Source: Streptomyces sp. NRRL F-525
GTDB lineage: Bacteria > Actinomycetota > Actinomycetes > Streptomycetales > Streptomycetaceae
Reading direction: 5' to 3'
Assembly: GCF_000716605.1 (NCBI RefSeq)
Contig: NZ_JNXE01000031.1
Coordinates: 117,721 to 181,720 of the forward strand
Length of the DNA stretch: 64,000 bases
Shown here: one piece after another, positions 35,814-44,400 of the stretch
How the letters are laid out: every line of letters begins with the position of its first letter
Position numbering within the stretch: position 1 is the stretch's first letter
Program-made: the position numbers and the translations under genes
The notes under the pieces: model-generated
The model's database searches: none
Told to the model about the DNA's origin: nothing
What the model saw: the letters and a program-made list of their open reading frames with translations, nothing else

Positions 35814-36203
35814 ATGCCCGCAGAAAGCCAGCAGCCCGCGGCCGACCGGCTCGACGACGACGACTACCCCGCCTACACCATGGGCCGGGCCGCCGAGCTG
35901 ATCTCCTCCACCCCCGGATTCCTCCGGTCACTGGGTGAGGCCGGGCTGATCACCCCGAAGCGGTCGGACGGCGGCCACCGCCGCTACTCGCGCCGTCAGC
36001 TCCGTACGGCCTCGCGTGCGCGCGAGCTGGTCGACCAGGGGACGCCCATCGAGGCCGCGTGCCGGATCATCAGCCTGGAGGACCGGCTGGACGAGGCGCT
36101 GCGCGTCAACGAGGAGCTGCGGGCCCACGAGAACCCGCGCGGTTCGTCCCACGGTGCGCCCCATGGGTCGTCCCACGGCTCGTCTTCCGGACAGAAAATC
36201 TGA
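35814..36203 (+). CDS. MerR-family DNA-binding protein
   Basis: 129 residues from the ATG at 35814, with AGGAAAGG upstream. The MerR winged helix is at about 22-75: 'YTMGRAAELISSTPGFLRSLGEAGLITPKRSDGGHRRYSRRQL', then 'ELVDQGTPIEAACRIISLEDRLDEALRVNEEL' as a dimer helix. The C-terminal tail is a Ser/His/Gly repeat (GSSHG, three times). No cysteine sensor is present, as in HspR/BldC-like members. It is located upstream of the cold-shock gene. Confidence 0.88.
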   Translation: MPAESQQPAADRLDDDDYPAYTMGRAAELISSTPGFLRSLGEAGLITPKRSDGGHRRYSRRQLRTASRARELVDQGTPIEAACRIISLEDRLDEALRVNEELRAHENPRGSSHGAPHGSSHGSSSGQKI

Positions 36204-36406
36204 TGTGCCCGAAACAGAAATTCACCGTTTCCGGGCCGCGCTTTTCCCGGCCAATTCCCCCGCCCCGTAAATGGGTTCCGTGCTAGGCTGACTTCAGTTG
36301 CAGTTGTGGTTGCCAATTTTGAACCGGTTCTCCGGACAGGTGATCATCACGGCGATGGAGGAGATTCGTAAAGTGCGGATCTCGTGCACTGCCTAGGAGT
36401 TAAGAC

Positions 36407-36610
36407 ATGGCCACCGGTACCGTGAAGTGGTTCAACGCGGAAAAGGGCTTCGGCTTCATCGAGCAGGACGGCGGCGGCGCTGACGTCTTCGCCCACTACT
36501 CGAACATCGCCACCCAGGGCTTCCGCGAGCTGCAGGAAGGTCAGAAGGTGACCTTCGACATCACGCAGGGCCAGAAGGGCCCGCAGGCGGAGAACATCGT
36601 TCCCGCCTAA
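36407..36610 (+). CDS. cold-shock protein, CspA family
   Basis: 67 residues, full length. RNP-1 'KGFGFIE' and RNP-2 'DVFAHYS' nucleic-acid-binding motifs are intact, and it ends '[10 protein letters not shown]'. It is an OB-fold RNA chaperone. AGGAG lies upstream. The roughly 200 bases before the start carry no gene and probably hold a long structured leader, as is common for csp genes. A terminator follows. Confidence 0.96.
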   Translation: MATGTVKWFNAEKGFGFIEQDGGGADVFAHYSNIATQGFRELQEGQKVTFDITQGQKGPQAENIVPA

Positions 36611-36630
36611 GCACGCGAAGCTGCGAAACA

Positions 36631-36663
36631 GGGGCCCGCACCTTGGGTGCGGGTCCCTTTTCG
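36631..36663 (+). terminator. rho-independent terminator of the cold-shock gene
   Basis: GGGCCCGCACC and GGTGCGGGTCC form a strong stem (one G-T pair) around a TTG loop, directly followed by CTTTTCGT on the plus strand. It starts 21 bases after the stop codon. Confidence 0.88.
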
Positions 36664-36779
36664 TATCTGCTCATTTACCTGCCGTTCCCCCGCCGTTCTC
36701 GGCTTCCCCGGCAACCCCGGCTTTCCCCGAGGAGAAATCCTCCCCTCTCCTCCCGCTCGAAACCCCTTGGTGAGGCACC

Positions 36780-37118
36780 ATGCGCTGCGTGATCGCCCGT
36801 TACCCCTTCGATCTGACGAAGAGCGAGGTGGAGGAGATGCTCAAGGGCATCCGCCCGGAGCAGCCCGTCACCGGCCAGTGCGCCGTCATCAGTCGCAAGC
36901 TGTACCCGGTCAAGCAGGTCGGCGAGGTCATCACCAAGCAGGACCGCCGTGACTTCACCGCCTTCGAGGTGACCAGGGCGCTGACCCGGCTCGGCTTCAC
37001 CTGCCACGAGACGCCGCCCGCGCCCGCCACCCCGGCGCCCGCACCGGCCCCCGCCACGGAGAACCCCACGGACTCCGGCCCGGAATCGACCTCGTACATC
37101 GGCACCACCCTGGGCTGA
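36780..37118 (+). CDS. SCO5918-like hypothetical protein
   Basis: 112 residues from the ATG at 36780. The N-terminal domain 'MRCVIARYPFDLTKSEVEEML', 'VTGQCAVISRKLYPVKQVGEVIT' and 'QDRRDFTAFEVTRALTRLGFTC' matches, from memory, the small SCO5918 family found beside cold-shock genes in Streptomyces. A Pro/Ala-rich tail follows. Being next to cspA again supports a link with the cold-shock response; activity unknown. Confidence 0.82.
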   Translation: MRCVIARYPFDLTKSEVEEMLKGIRPEQPVTGQCAVISRKLYPVKQVGEVITKQDRRDFTAFEVTRALTRLGFTCHETPPAPATPAPAPAPATENPTDSGPESTSYIGTTLG

Positions 37119-37208
37119 CGCCTCCGCCCGCACGTCCCCGCACACCCCGAGCGACCACGCCGCCGAAGATCCATCCGGGCGCGAGGTCGCTCTTTGCGTA
37201 CCGGCTCC

Positions 37209-38267
37209 TCACAGCTCCTTGTCGGGCCAGTCCAGCAGGCGGGCCCCGATGACCGCCGTCTGCAGCGTGTACCGCTGGCCGGGGTCCGCCGGATCCGCGC
37301 CGGTCAGCTGGTGGATGCGCTCCAGCCGGTACGTCAGCGCGCGCACGCTCAGCGAGAGCCGGCGCGCGGACTCCGCCGCCACACAGCCGGAGTCGAAGTA
37401 CGTCGACAGGGTGTCCAGCAGCGGGCGCGCACCGCCGCGCGCCCTGGTCAGCGGGCCCAGCGCGTCGAGGACCAGGTCCGCCATCGCCTGCCGGTCGCGG
37501 GTGAGCACCGGGTAGACCAGCAGGTCGGCGGCGCGCAGGAGCGGGCCCTCCAGATCGAGCCGCTCGGCCAGTTCGAGCGTGTTCAGGGCCTCCTCGTACG
37601 ACTGGACGATCCCGCCCGCGCCCGGCTGCGGCCGGCCGATCGCCACGCGGGTGCCCTCCGCGGCGGCGTACGACTGCTTGGCGAAGTGGGCGAGGATGTC
37701 GTCCTGGTCGCCGGGCGCGACGCACAGCAGCCGGCCGGCCTTCGTGGTGAGCAGGATGTTGCGGTCACCGAAACGGCTGATCATCGCGCGCTCCACCTGA
37801 CGCGGCACCGGCGCGCTCTCGTCGTACGGCGTCGGGCCCTGGACCACGGCGACCGCGTGCGTGTGGGAGAGGCGCAGGCCGAAGCGCTCGGAGCGTTCCG
37901 CGAGCCGGCCCAGATCGCTGCGGCCGTAGAGCAGGTCGTCGATGAACTCCCGCCGCGCGGCCTCCTCCTGGCGTACAGCCAGACGCTGGGCGCGTTCGTA
38001 GCCCTCGGCGAAGGCGTCGACCGCCTGCTGCACCGCGGCGAGGGTGCAGTCGGCGGCGCCGGGGGTCTGCGGCCAGGCGGCGCGGGTGGCGGTGAGATGG
38101 GCGTCGACCAGGGCGCGCAGTCCGTGACCGGCCTCGGCCGCCTGCTCGCCCAGGGTGCGGCGGGCCGCCAACTCGGCCCGGGTCAGGCGGCGTCCGGTGC
38201 CGGCGACCTCCGCCAGGAGCCGCGCGTACCCCGCCAGATACTGCTCAGGTATGTCGCGCTCCGGCAA
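37209..38267 (-). CDS. PucR-family transcriptional regulator
   Basis: 352 residues if the TTG at 38267 is the start; this is uncertain. It has a helical N-terminal region, a GGDEF-like degenerate middle domain ('AVAVVQGPTPYDESA', 'VAIGRPQPGAGGIVQSYEEALNTLELAERL'), and the C-terminal PucR helix-turn-helix 'TLSTYFDSGCVAAESARRLSLSVRALTYRLERIHQLTG'. Such regulators often respond to purines or other nitrogen metabolites. No target is evident. The 260-base region to the next gene (38268-38527) is otherwise empty. Confidence 0.9.
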   Translation of the reverse strand: MPERDIPEQYLAGYARLLAEVAGTGRRLTRAELAARRTLGEQAAEAGHGLRALVDAHLTATRAAWPQTPGAADCTLAAVQQAVDAFAEGYERAQRLAVRQEEAARREFIDDLLYGRSDLGRLAERSERFGLRLSHTHAVAVVQGPTPYDESAPVPRQVERAMISRFGDRNILLTTKAGRLLCVAPGDQDDILAHFAKQSYAAAEGTRVAIGRPQPGAGGIVQSYEEALNTLELAERLDLEGPLLRAADLLVYPVLTRDRQAMADLVLDALGPLTRARGGARPLLDTLSTYFDSGCVAAESARRLSLSVRALTYRLERIHQLTGADPADPGQRYTLQTAVIGARLLDWPDKEL

Positions 38268-38527
38268 CTCCGCCCCCGTTTTCCTTGACGCCCTGGTGAC
38301 GCTTTCTTAGCGCGGCACCGGCATCAAGACCCTAATGAACACTGCCGGGTTCCGGCAATGCGCGGGCGCGCACCCCGCGTGCACCATGGCGCCAGGGGAG
38401 CACCGCGGAAGGTTCCGGTGCCGGACACCGGCAGGTGTCCTGCACCGGGACCGCGATCCGCGCATCCCCGAAGTCTTGACGCGTTGTGTATGCGGATACG
38501 GCGGACAGGGAACGGGGGGCCGGGATC

Positions 38528-39157
38528 ATGGGGGCGTTCTTCGCTGCCGCGACCGGTTTTCCCACCGTCGTCTTCACCGCCGCGCTCACCGTGGTCGTCC
38601 TGTTCTGGCTGCTGGTCGCGCTGGGCGCGGCGGACGCCCACGGACACGCCCATGTTCACCTCAACTCCCGTGCACACGGCGACGGTTGGGGTCTCGGCGG
38701 GGTTCCGGTGACCCTCGCCTTCTCGCTGTTCACCGCGGTCGGCTGGCTGATCAGCTACTGCGCGAGCGTGCTGTTCGTCCCCTCCGGCCCGGTCGGGGTC
38801 CTGGTCGGGGCGGGCGTGCTGATCGCCACGGTGTACGTCTCCTGGCGGGCGACCAAGCTGTTCGTACGGCCCCTGCACCGCCTGTTCCCCGACGAACACG
38901 GGCCGTCCCGGCTGGACTTCGTCGGGCTGACCTGCACGATCCGCACCGGGCGGGTCGATGCGGGGTTCGGCCAGGCGGAGGTCAGGTCGGCGGACGGCTC
39001 GGCCGCGGTGGTCCAGGTCCGGCAGACGGGCGACGACGCCCTGGCCGGCGGCAGCACCGGACTGCTCTACGCCTACGACGAGACCGGCGAGTTCTTCTGG
39101 GTCGCGCCCTACGACAGCGCGCTGGACCCGGGGACCGGTCCGGGCCGGCCGGGATAG
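38528..39157 (+). CDS. YqiJ-like OB-fold membrane protein
   Basis: 209 residues from the ATG at 38528. Three to four hydrophobic helices ('VFTAALTVVVLFWLLVALGA', 'LAFSLFTAVGWLISYCASVLFV', 'GVLVGAGVLIATVYVSW') precede a small beta domain ('LDFVGLTCTIRTGRVDAGFGQAEVRSADGS'), the layout of E. coli YqiJ and other NfeD-type partners of flotillins. A His-rich loop (AHGHAHVH) lies after the first helix. The flotillin gene follows 100 bases downstream, which strongly supports the assignment. Confidence 0.85.
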   Translation: MGAFFAAATGFPTVVFTAALTVVVLFWLLVALGAADAHGHAHVHLNSRAHGDGWGLGGVPVTLAFSLFTAVGWLISYCASVLFVPSGPVGVLVGAGVLIATVYVSWRATKLFVRPLHRLFPDEHGPSRLDFVGLTCTIRTGRVDAGFGQAEVRSADGSAAVVQVRQTGDDALAGGSTGLLYAYDETGEFFWVAPYDSALDPGTGPGRPG

Positions 39158-39259
39158 ACCGCCAACTCGGCCTGCCTGTCCGCTCGTTGAAATCCCCGGG
39201 CCGACTCCCGTCCGTTCACCACCCTTCGTCACCCCTCTCATCCCTTGAGGACCCATGTC

Positions 39260-41407
39260 ATGAACGCCATCACCGTCGGCATCGGTGTGTTCGTCGCCGT
39301 TGTCCTGCTCATCGCGCTCACCCTGCTCCTGGTGGTCGGACGGCTCTTCCGGAAGGTGGAGCAGGGGCGGGCACTGATCGTCTCCAAGACGAAGAAGGTC
39401 GACGTCACCTTCACCGGGGCGGTCGTGCTGCCGGTGCTGCACAAGGCCGAGTTCATGGACATCTCGGTGAAGACCATCGAGATCCGGCGCACCGGGCGCG
39501 AGGGCCTGATCTGCCAGGACAACATCCGCGCCGACATCCACATCAGCTTCTTCGTGCGGGTCAACAAGACCGTCGAGGACGTCATCAAGGTCGCGCAGGC
39601 CATCGGCACCCAGACGGCGAGCGACCCGGCGGCGATCCAGGACTTCTTCGCGGCGAAGTTCTCCGAGGCGCTCAAGACCGTGGGGAAGCAGCTGGACTTC
39701 GTCGATCTCTACACCAAGCGCGAGGAGTTCAGGGACCGGATCATCCAGGTCATCGGCACCGACCTCAACGGCTACCACCTCGACGACGCGGCCATCGACT
39801 TCCTCGAGCAGACACCGATGACGCAGCTCGACAACCAGAACATCCTGGACGCGCAGGGCATCCGGAAGATCACCGAGCTGACGACGATCGAGCACGTCCG
39901 CACCAACGAGTTCCAGCGCACCGAGCAGAAGGAGATCACCCGGCAGAACGTCGACGCCCGGGAGACGATCCTGGAGCTGGAGCGCCGGCAGGCCGAGGCG
40001 GAGATCAAGCAGCGGCGTGAGGTGGAGGTGCTGCGGGCGCGCGAGGAGGCCGCCACCGCGAAGGTGCAGGAGGAGGAACGGCTGGGCGCGCAGGCCGCGT
40101 TCCTGCGCACCGAGGAGCAACTCGGCGTCCAGCGCGAGAACCAGGCCCGCGAGATCGCCGTCGCGCAGAAGAACCGCGAGCGGGTCATCGCCGTCGAGAA
40201 CGAGCGCATCGAGAAGGACCGGCTCCTCGAAGTCATCGCGCGCGAACGGGAGACCTCGCTGTCCGGGATCGCCCGCGACAAGGAGGTCGAGGCGGAGCGG
40301 CGCGAGGTCGCGGACGTGGTCCGGGAGCGGATCGCCGTGGACCGTACGGTCGCCGAGCAGGAGGAGGCCATCAAGAAGCTGCGGGTGGTCGAGGAGGCCG
40401 AGCGCACCCGCCAGGCCGTGATCATCGCAGCCGAGGCGGAGGCGCAGGAGAAGCTGGTCAAGGACATCAAGGGCGCCGAGGCCGCGGAGGCCGCCGCCAA
40501 GCACCGGGCCGGTGAGCAACTCACCCTCGCCGAGGCCCGGTTGAAGTCCGCCGACCTCGATGCCCGCGCCAAGCTGCGCCTTGCGGAAGGCATCCAGGCG
40601 GAGGCGGCGGCTGCCGGACTCGCCGAGGTCCAGGTCCGCGACAAGGAGGCCGAGGTCACCGTGAAGGCGGGCCGTGCCGAGGCCGAGGCCACGGGGGCGC
40701 GGCTGCGGGCGGAGGCGGAAGGCACCGAGGCCCGGCTGCGGGCGGAGGCCGAGGGCACTCGCGCCAAGGCGCTCGCGGAGGCCGAGGGCGCGCAGGCGAA
40801 GGTGCTCGCGCAGGCCGAGGGCGTACGGGCGAACGCGCTCGCGGAGGCCACCGGCATCGGCGAGAAGCTCAAGGCCGAGGCGGAGGGCCTCACCGAGAAG
40901 GCCGCCGCGATGGCCGCCCTCGACGACGCCTCGCGCGGCCACGAGGAGTACCGGCTGCGGCTGCAGGCCGAGAAGGAGATCCGGCTGGCCGGGTTCGATG
41001 TGCAGCGGCAGGTCGCGGAGGCGCAGGCCGCGGTCCTCGCGACCGGTCTGGAGAACGCCGACATCGACATCGTCGGCGGCGACTCGGTCTTCTTCGACCG
41101 GCTGATCTCGTCGATCTCGTTCGGCCGGAGCGTCGACGGTTTCGTCGCCAACTCCCAGACGGCGCAGGCCTTGGCGCGTCCCTGGCTGGACGGCACCTCG
41201 AACATCGCCGACGACCTCGGCCGCGTCCTCGGCTCCGTCTCCATGGCCGACGTGCAGAACCTCACCGTGTCCGCGCTGCTGATGAAGCTGATGACCTCGG
41301 ACACGGCGAACGCCGGTCGGCTACGGCAACTGCTCGACAAGGCCGGTGAGTTGGGCCTGGCGGACACCCCGCTGGCCGCGCTCAACGGGCACCCGGCGAA
41401 GGTCTGA
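39260..41407 (+). CDS. flotillin (YqiK family)
   Basis: 715 residues from the ATG at 39260, with GAGG ten bases before. It has an N-terminal membrane helix (about 5-28) and an SPFH/band-7 domain (about 30-215, 'VEQGRALIVSKTKKVDVTF', 'ISFFVRVNKTVEDVIKVAQAIG'). Then comes a very long coiled coil rich in Ala/Glu/Arg (about 220-570) with near-repeats such as 'RLRAEAEGTEARLRAEAEGT', and a C-terminal flotillin tail. Flotillins scaffold ordered membrane domains. It is encoded between a YqiJ-like protein and a giant AAA ATPase, suggesting a joint complex. Confidence 0.95.
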   Translation: MNAITVGIGVFVAVVLLIALTLLLVVGRLFRKVEQGRALIVSKTKKVDVTFTGAVVLPVLHKAEFMDISVKTIEIRRTGREGLICQDNIRADIHISFFVRVNKTVEDVIKVAQAIGTQTASDPAAIQDFFAAKFSEALKTVGKQLDFVDLYTKREEFRDRIIQVIGTDLNGYHLDDAAIDFLEQTPMTQLDNQNILDAQGIRKITELTTIEHVRTNEFQRTEQKEITRQNVDARETILELERRQAEAEIKQRREVEVLRAREEAATAKVQEEERLGAQAAFLRTEEQLGVQRENQAREIAVAQKNRERVIAVENERIEKDRLLEVIARERETSLSGIARDKEVEAERREVADVVRERIAVDRTVAEQEEAIKKLRVVEEAERTRQAVIIAAEAEAQEKLVKDIKGAEAAEAAAKHRAGEQLTLAEARLKSADLDARAKLRLAEGIQAEAAAAGLAEVQVRDKEAEVTVKAGRAEAEATGARLRAEAEGTEARLRAEAEGTRAKALAEAEGAQAKVLAQAEGVRANALAEATGIGEKLKAEAEGLTEKAAAMAALDDASRGHEEYRLRLQAEKEIRLAGFDVQRQVAEAQAAVLATGLENADIDIVGGDSVFFDRLISSISFGRSVDGFVANSQTAQALARPWLDGTSNIADDLGRVLGSVSMADVQNLTVSALLMKLMTSDTANAGRLRQLLDKAGELGLADTPLAALNGHPAKV

Positions 41408-41417
41408 CCCCCCATAC

Positions 41418-41456
41418 GGTCCGGAACTGCCGCACAGGGGACGGCAGTTCCGGACC
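41418..41456. terminator. intercistronic hairpin between flotillin and AAA genes
   Basis: GGTCCGGAACTGCCG pairs perfectly with CGGCAGTTCCGGACC, a 15-bp stem with a nine-base loop. No T-run follows, and the AAA start is only 30 bases on, so partial termination or mRNA processing is as likely as full termination. Confidence 0.6.
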
Positions 41457-41485
41457 CACCTCCCCCGAGATCCTGAGAGGGACCC

Positions 41486-44400
41486 ATGACCACCGGCCTG
41501 GACACCGGCACCTACGAGGTCCTGCGCGACCGCCTCGCCGCACAGGCCGCCGAACTCGCCCGCCGCGCGGAGGCGCTCAACGCCCGCCGCACCGAGGAGT
41601 TCGGCTCCACCCGCCTCGAACTCACCGGCACCGAACGCCTCGACACCGACCACCCGGCCGCGCCGCGCGACCTCGTCGCCGTAGGAGACACGCTCCTCTT
41701 CGGCCGCCAGGTCGCCCTCGGTGTCACCCGGGAGACGACGGTCGCCGACGTCCTCGCCCTGCACGACCGCCACGACCTGCGCCGACTGCCCGAGAACGCC
41801 GTACCCGGACTCCTCGACGACCCGGACTTCGTACGGGAGTTCACCGCCCTGCACCGGTACTACCGCCAGGCCCGCCTCCTCCAACTCCGGTGCCTCGACG
41901 GCAAGTTGCTCGCCGTCTTCCGCACCGGCGAGAAGGCCGACGACATCCGGGTCCTGCGCTGGGCGCTCGCGGACGACGGCCGGTCGGCGACCTTCCTGGA
42001 CGCGCACGGCGAACGCGATCACGTCTTCCCGCCGCCCCACGACATCGAGTGGACGGAGACGACCCGCGCGGACCACGTCCCCGGCCGGCACCCGCACGTC
42101 CGGATCCAGGACGGGCTGTACGTCGGCACGGTCGGCGGGACTCTCACCGTCAAGGTGGAGGACAACACCGAGACGGGGGAGGGGATTTACTCCGAGCCGG
42201 TGGACGAGCCGCTGCAGTCGGCGGCCGACGCGGAGATCGCGTATGCGCGGGTGGGTGTGCTGGTGCTGCTGCGGGTGCGGCCGTACAAGGAGGAGAGCCG
42301 CCGGTACCTGGTTTTCAACACGCTCACGAAGTCCGTCGTACGGCTCGACGGGATCGGGCTGTCGTGTCAGCGGCTTCCCGAGGAGCAGGGGATCGTGTTC
42401 CCGGGCGGGTACTGCCTGGCCACGGGTTCTCGCAAGACCTTCGAAGTGGACACCTCCGGGCTGGAGTTGGAGCGGGTGGTGCGTTCGCCCAACGGCGAGG
42501 ACGTGCTGTTCGCGTACCGGGCGCGGGTGCCCGGGCGGAGCCTGCTGCTGCCGTACAACTTGATCCGCAAGGAGGTCGCCAACCCGCTGGCCTGTCAGGG
42601 CTGGGCGCTCTTCGGGGACGGCACGCTGATGGTGCTGCGCGCGGGTGTGGAGGGGGAGGCCGCTCGTGTTCATCCCTTGCGGGTGTGGCGAACTCCGTAT
42701 GTCTCGGACACGTACGCCGCCGCTCAACTCGTCGGATCCGGGCCGCTGTTCCGGGTGGGGAACGCCGATCTCGTGCGGGGGATCTCCGACTGTCTGTCCC
42801 TCGCGGGGGCGGTCGCCGGGATGGAGCCCACGGCGGAGGTGTGCGAGGCGCTGGTCGGCGCGTGTGTCCGGGCGGCGGACTCGTACCACTGGCTCGGGGA
42901 TCCCGAACTCGGGGATCTGGGCGGCCCGTTGGAGGACGTGCGGGTCACGGCGGAACAGGTCCTGGCCGAGTTCGAGACCGTCCGGACGCTCACCGCCCGC
43001 GCGGCCGACGCCCTCGACGATGCCACCGGCCGGCTCACCGGGCTCGTACGGCGACTGCGGGGCGAGGCGCCCCGGGACGCGGCGGGGTGGGTCGCCGGGC
43101 TGACCGAACTCCGGCGGGCGCAGGGGCACTTGCTGACGCTGAAGGAGATGCGGTACGCGGACACCGCGCGGATCGACGAGTCGGCGGCCGGGGCGGAGGC
43201 GGAGCTCGGGGCGTTCGGGCAGCGGGCGGTCGGGTTCCTGGCGGGCGAGGACGCGTTCGCCGGGCACCATGAGCTGATCGGCGAGTTGATCGCGACGGCG
43301 GGGGAGCTGGCCACGGTCGCCGAGTCGGCACCGGTGGCCGCCCGGCTCGACGAACTCACCGACGGGCTGCGGACGGTGACCGAGGTCATCGCCGGGCTGG
43401 ACATCGGTGACGCCACGGTCCGTACGTCGATCCTGGAGCGGATCGCCGAGGTGCTGGGCGGGGTCAACCGGGCCCGCGCCACCCTGGACGCCCGGCGCAG
43501 GGAGCTTCAGGACCGGGAGGGCCGGGCGGAGTTCGCGGCCGAGTTCGCGCTGCTGGGGCAGGCGGTGACGGGCGCGCTCGCGGACGCGGCGACACCTGAG
43601 GCGTGTGACGATCAACTCGCCCGCCTGCTCGTCCAGTTGGAGAACCTGGAAGCGCGCTTCACGGACTTCGACGACTTCCTCGCCGAACTGACCGGCAGAC
43701 GCGCCGAGATCTACGAGACCTTCTCCGCCCGCAAGCAGACCCTGGCCGACGAACGGGCGCGCAGGGCCGAGCAGTTGGCGGTCTCGGCGGACCGGGTCCT
43801 GGAGACGGTGGTCCGGCGGGCGGCCACGCTCGCCGACGCCGACGCGGTCAGTACGTACTTCGCCTCCGACCCGATGGTGACGAAGATCCACCGCACCGTC
43901 GGCCAACTCCGGGACCTGGGCGACCAGGTGCGGGCGGAGGAGCTGACCGGCCGGCTGGCGGCGGCCCGCGAGGAGGCGGCCCGCGCCCTGCGCGACCGCA
44001 CCGACCTCTACACGGACGGCGGCCGGACCCTGCGCCTGGGCCGCCACCGTTTCGCCGTGAACACCGAGCCCCTCGACCTCACCCTGGTCCCCTCCGGCGA
44101 CGGCCTCGCCTTCGCCCTCACCGGCACGGACTACCGAACCCCGGTCACGGACCCGGAGTTCGCGGCCACGCGCGCGTTCTGGGACCGCCCGCTGCCCTCC
44201 GAATCACCGCGGGTCTACCGTGCCGAACACCTCGCCGCCCGCCTCCTCGACGAACACGGCGCCCAGGCCCTCGCCCAGGAGCCCGACCTCGCCGCCCTGG
44301 TCCGCCGGGCCGCGCAGGAGTCGTACGACGAAGGCTACGAACGTGGCGTGCACGACCACGACGCGACCGCGATCCTGTCCGCGCTGCTCCGCCGGTACGA

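Noticed and set aside
40680..40870. Repeated GCGGAGGCC/GAGGGC units, considered as a tandem DNA repeat
   Set aside because: They encode the Ala/Glu/Gly heptad-like coiled coil of the flotillin; explained by protein repetition.
38324..40942. Very long minus-strand frame opposite the YqiJ-like and flotillin genes
   Set aside because: It is antisense to well-supported proteins, has low-complexity Leu/Gly/Arg translation and exists because the GC-rich third positions remove stops.
41321..44047. Long minus-strand frame opposite the AAA gene
   Set aside because: Arg/Gly/Pro-rich shadow of the AAA coding sequence with no motif or start signal.
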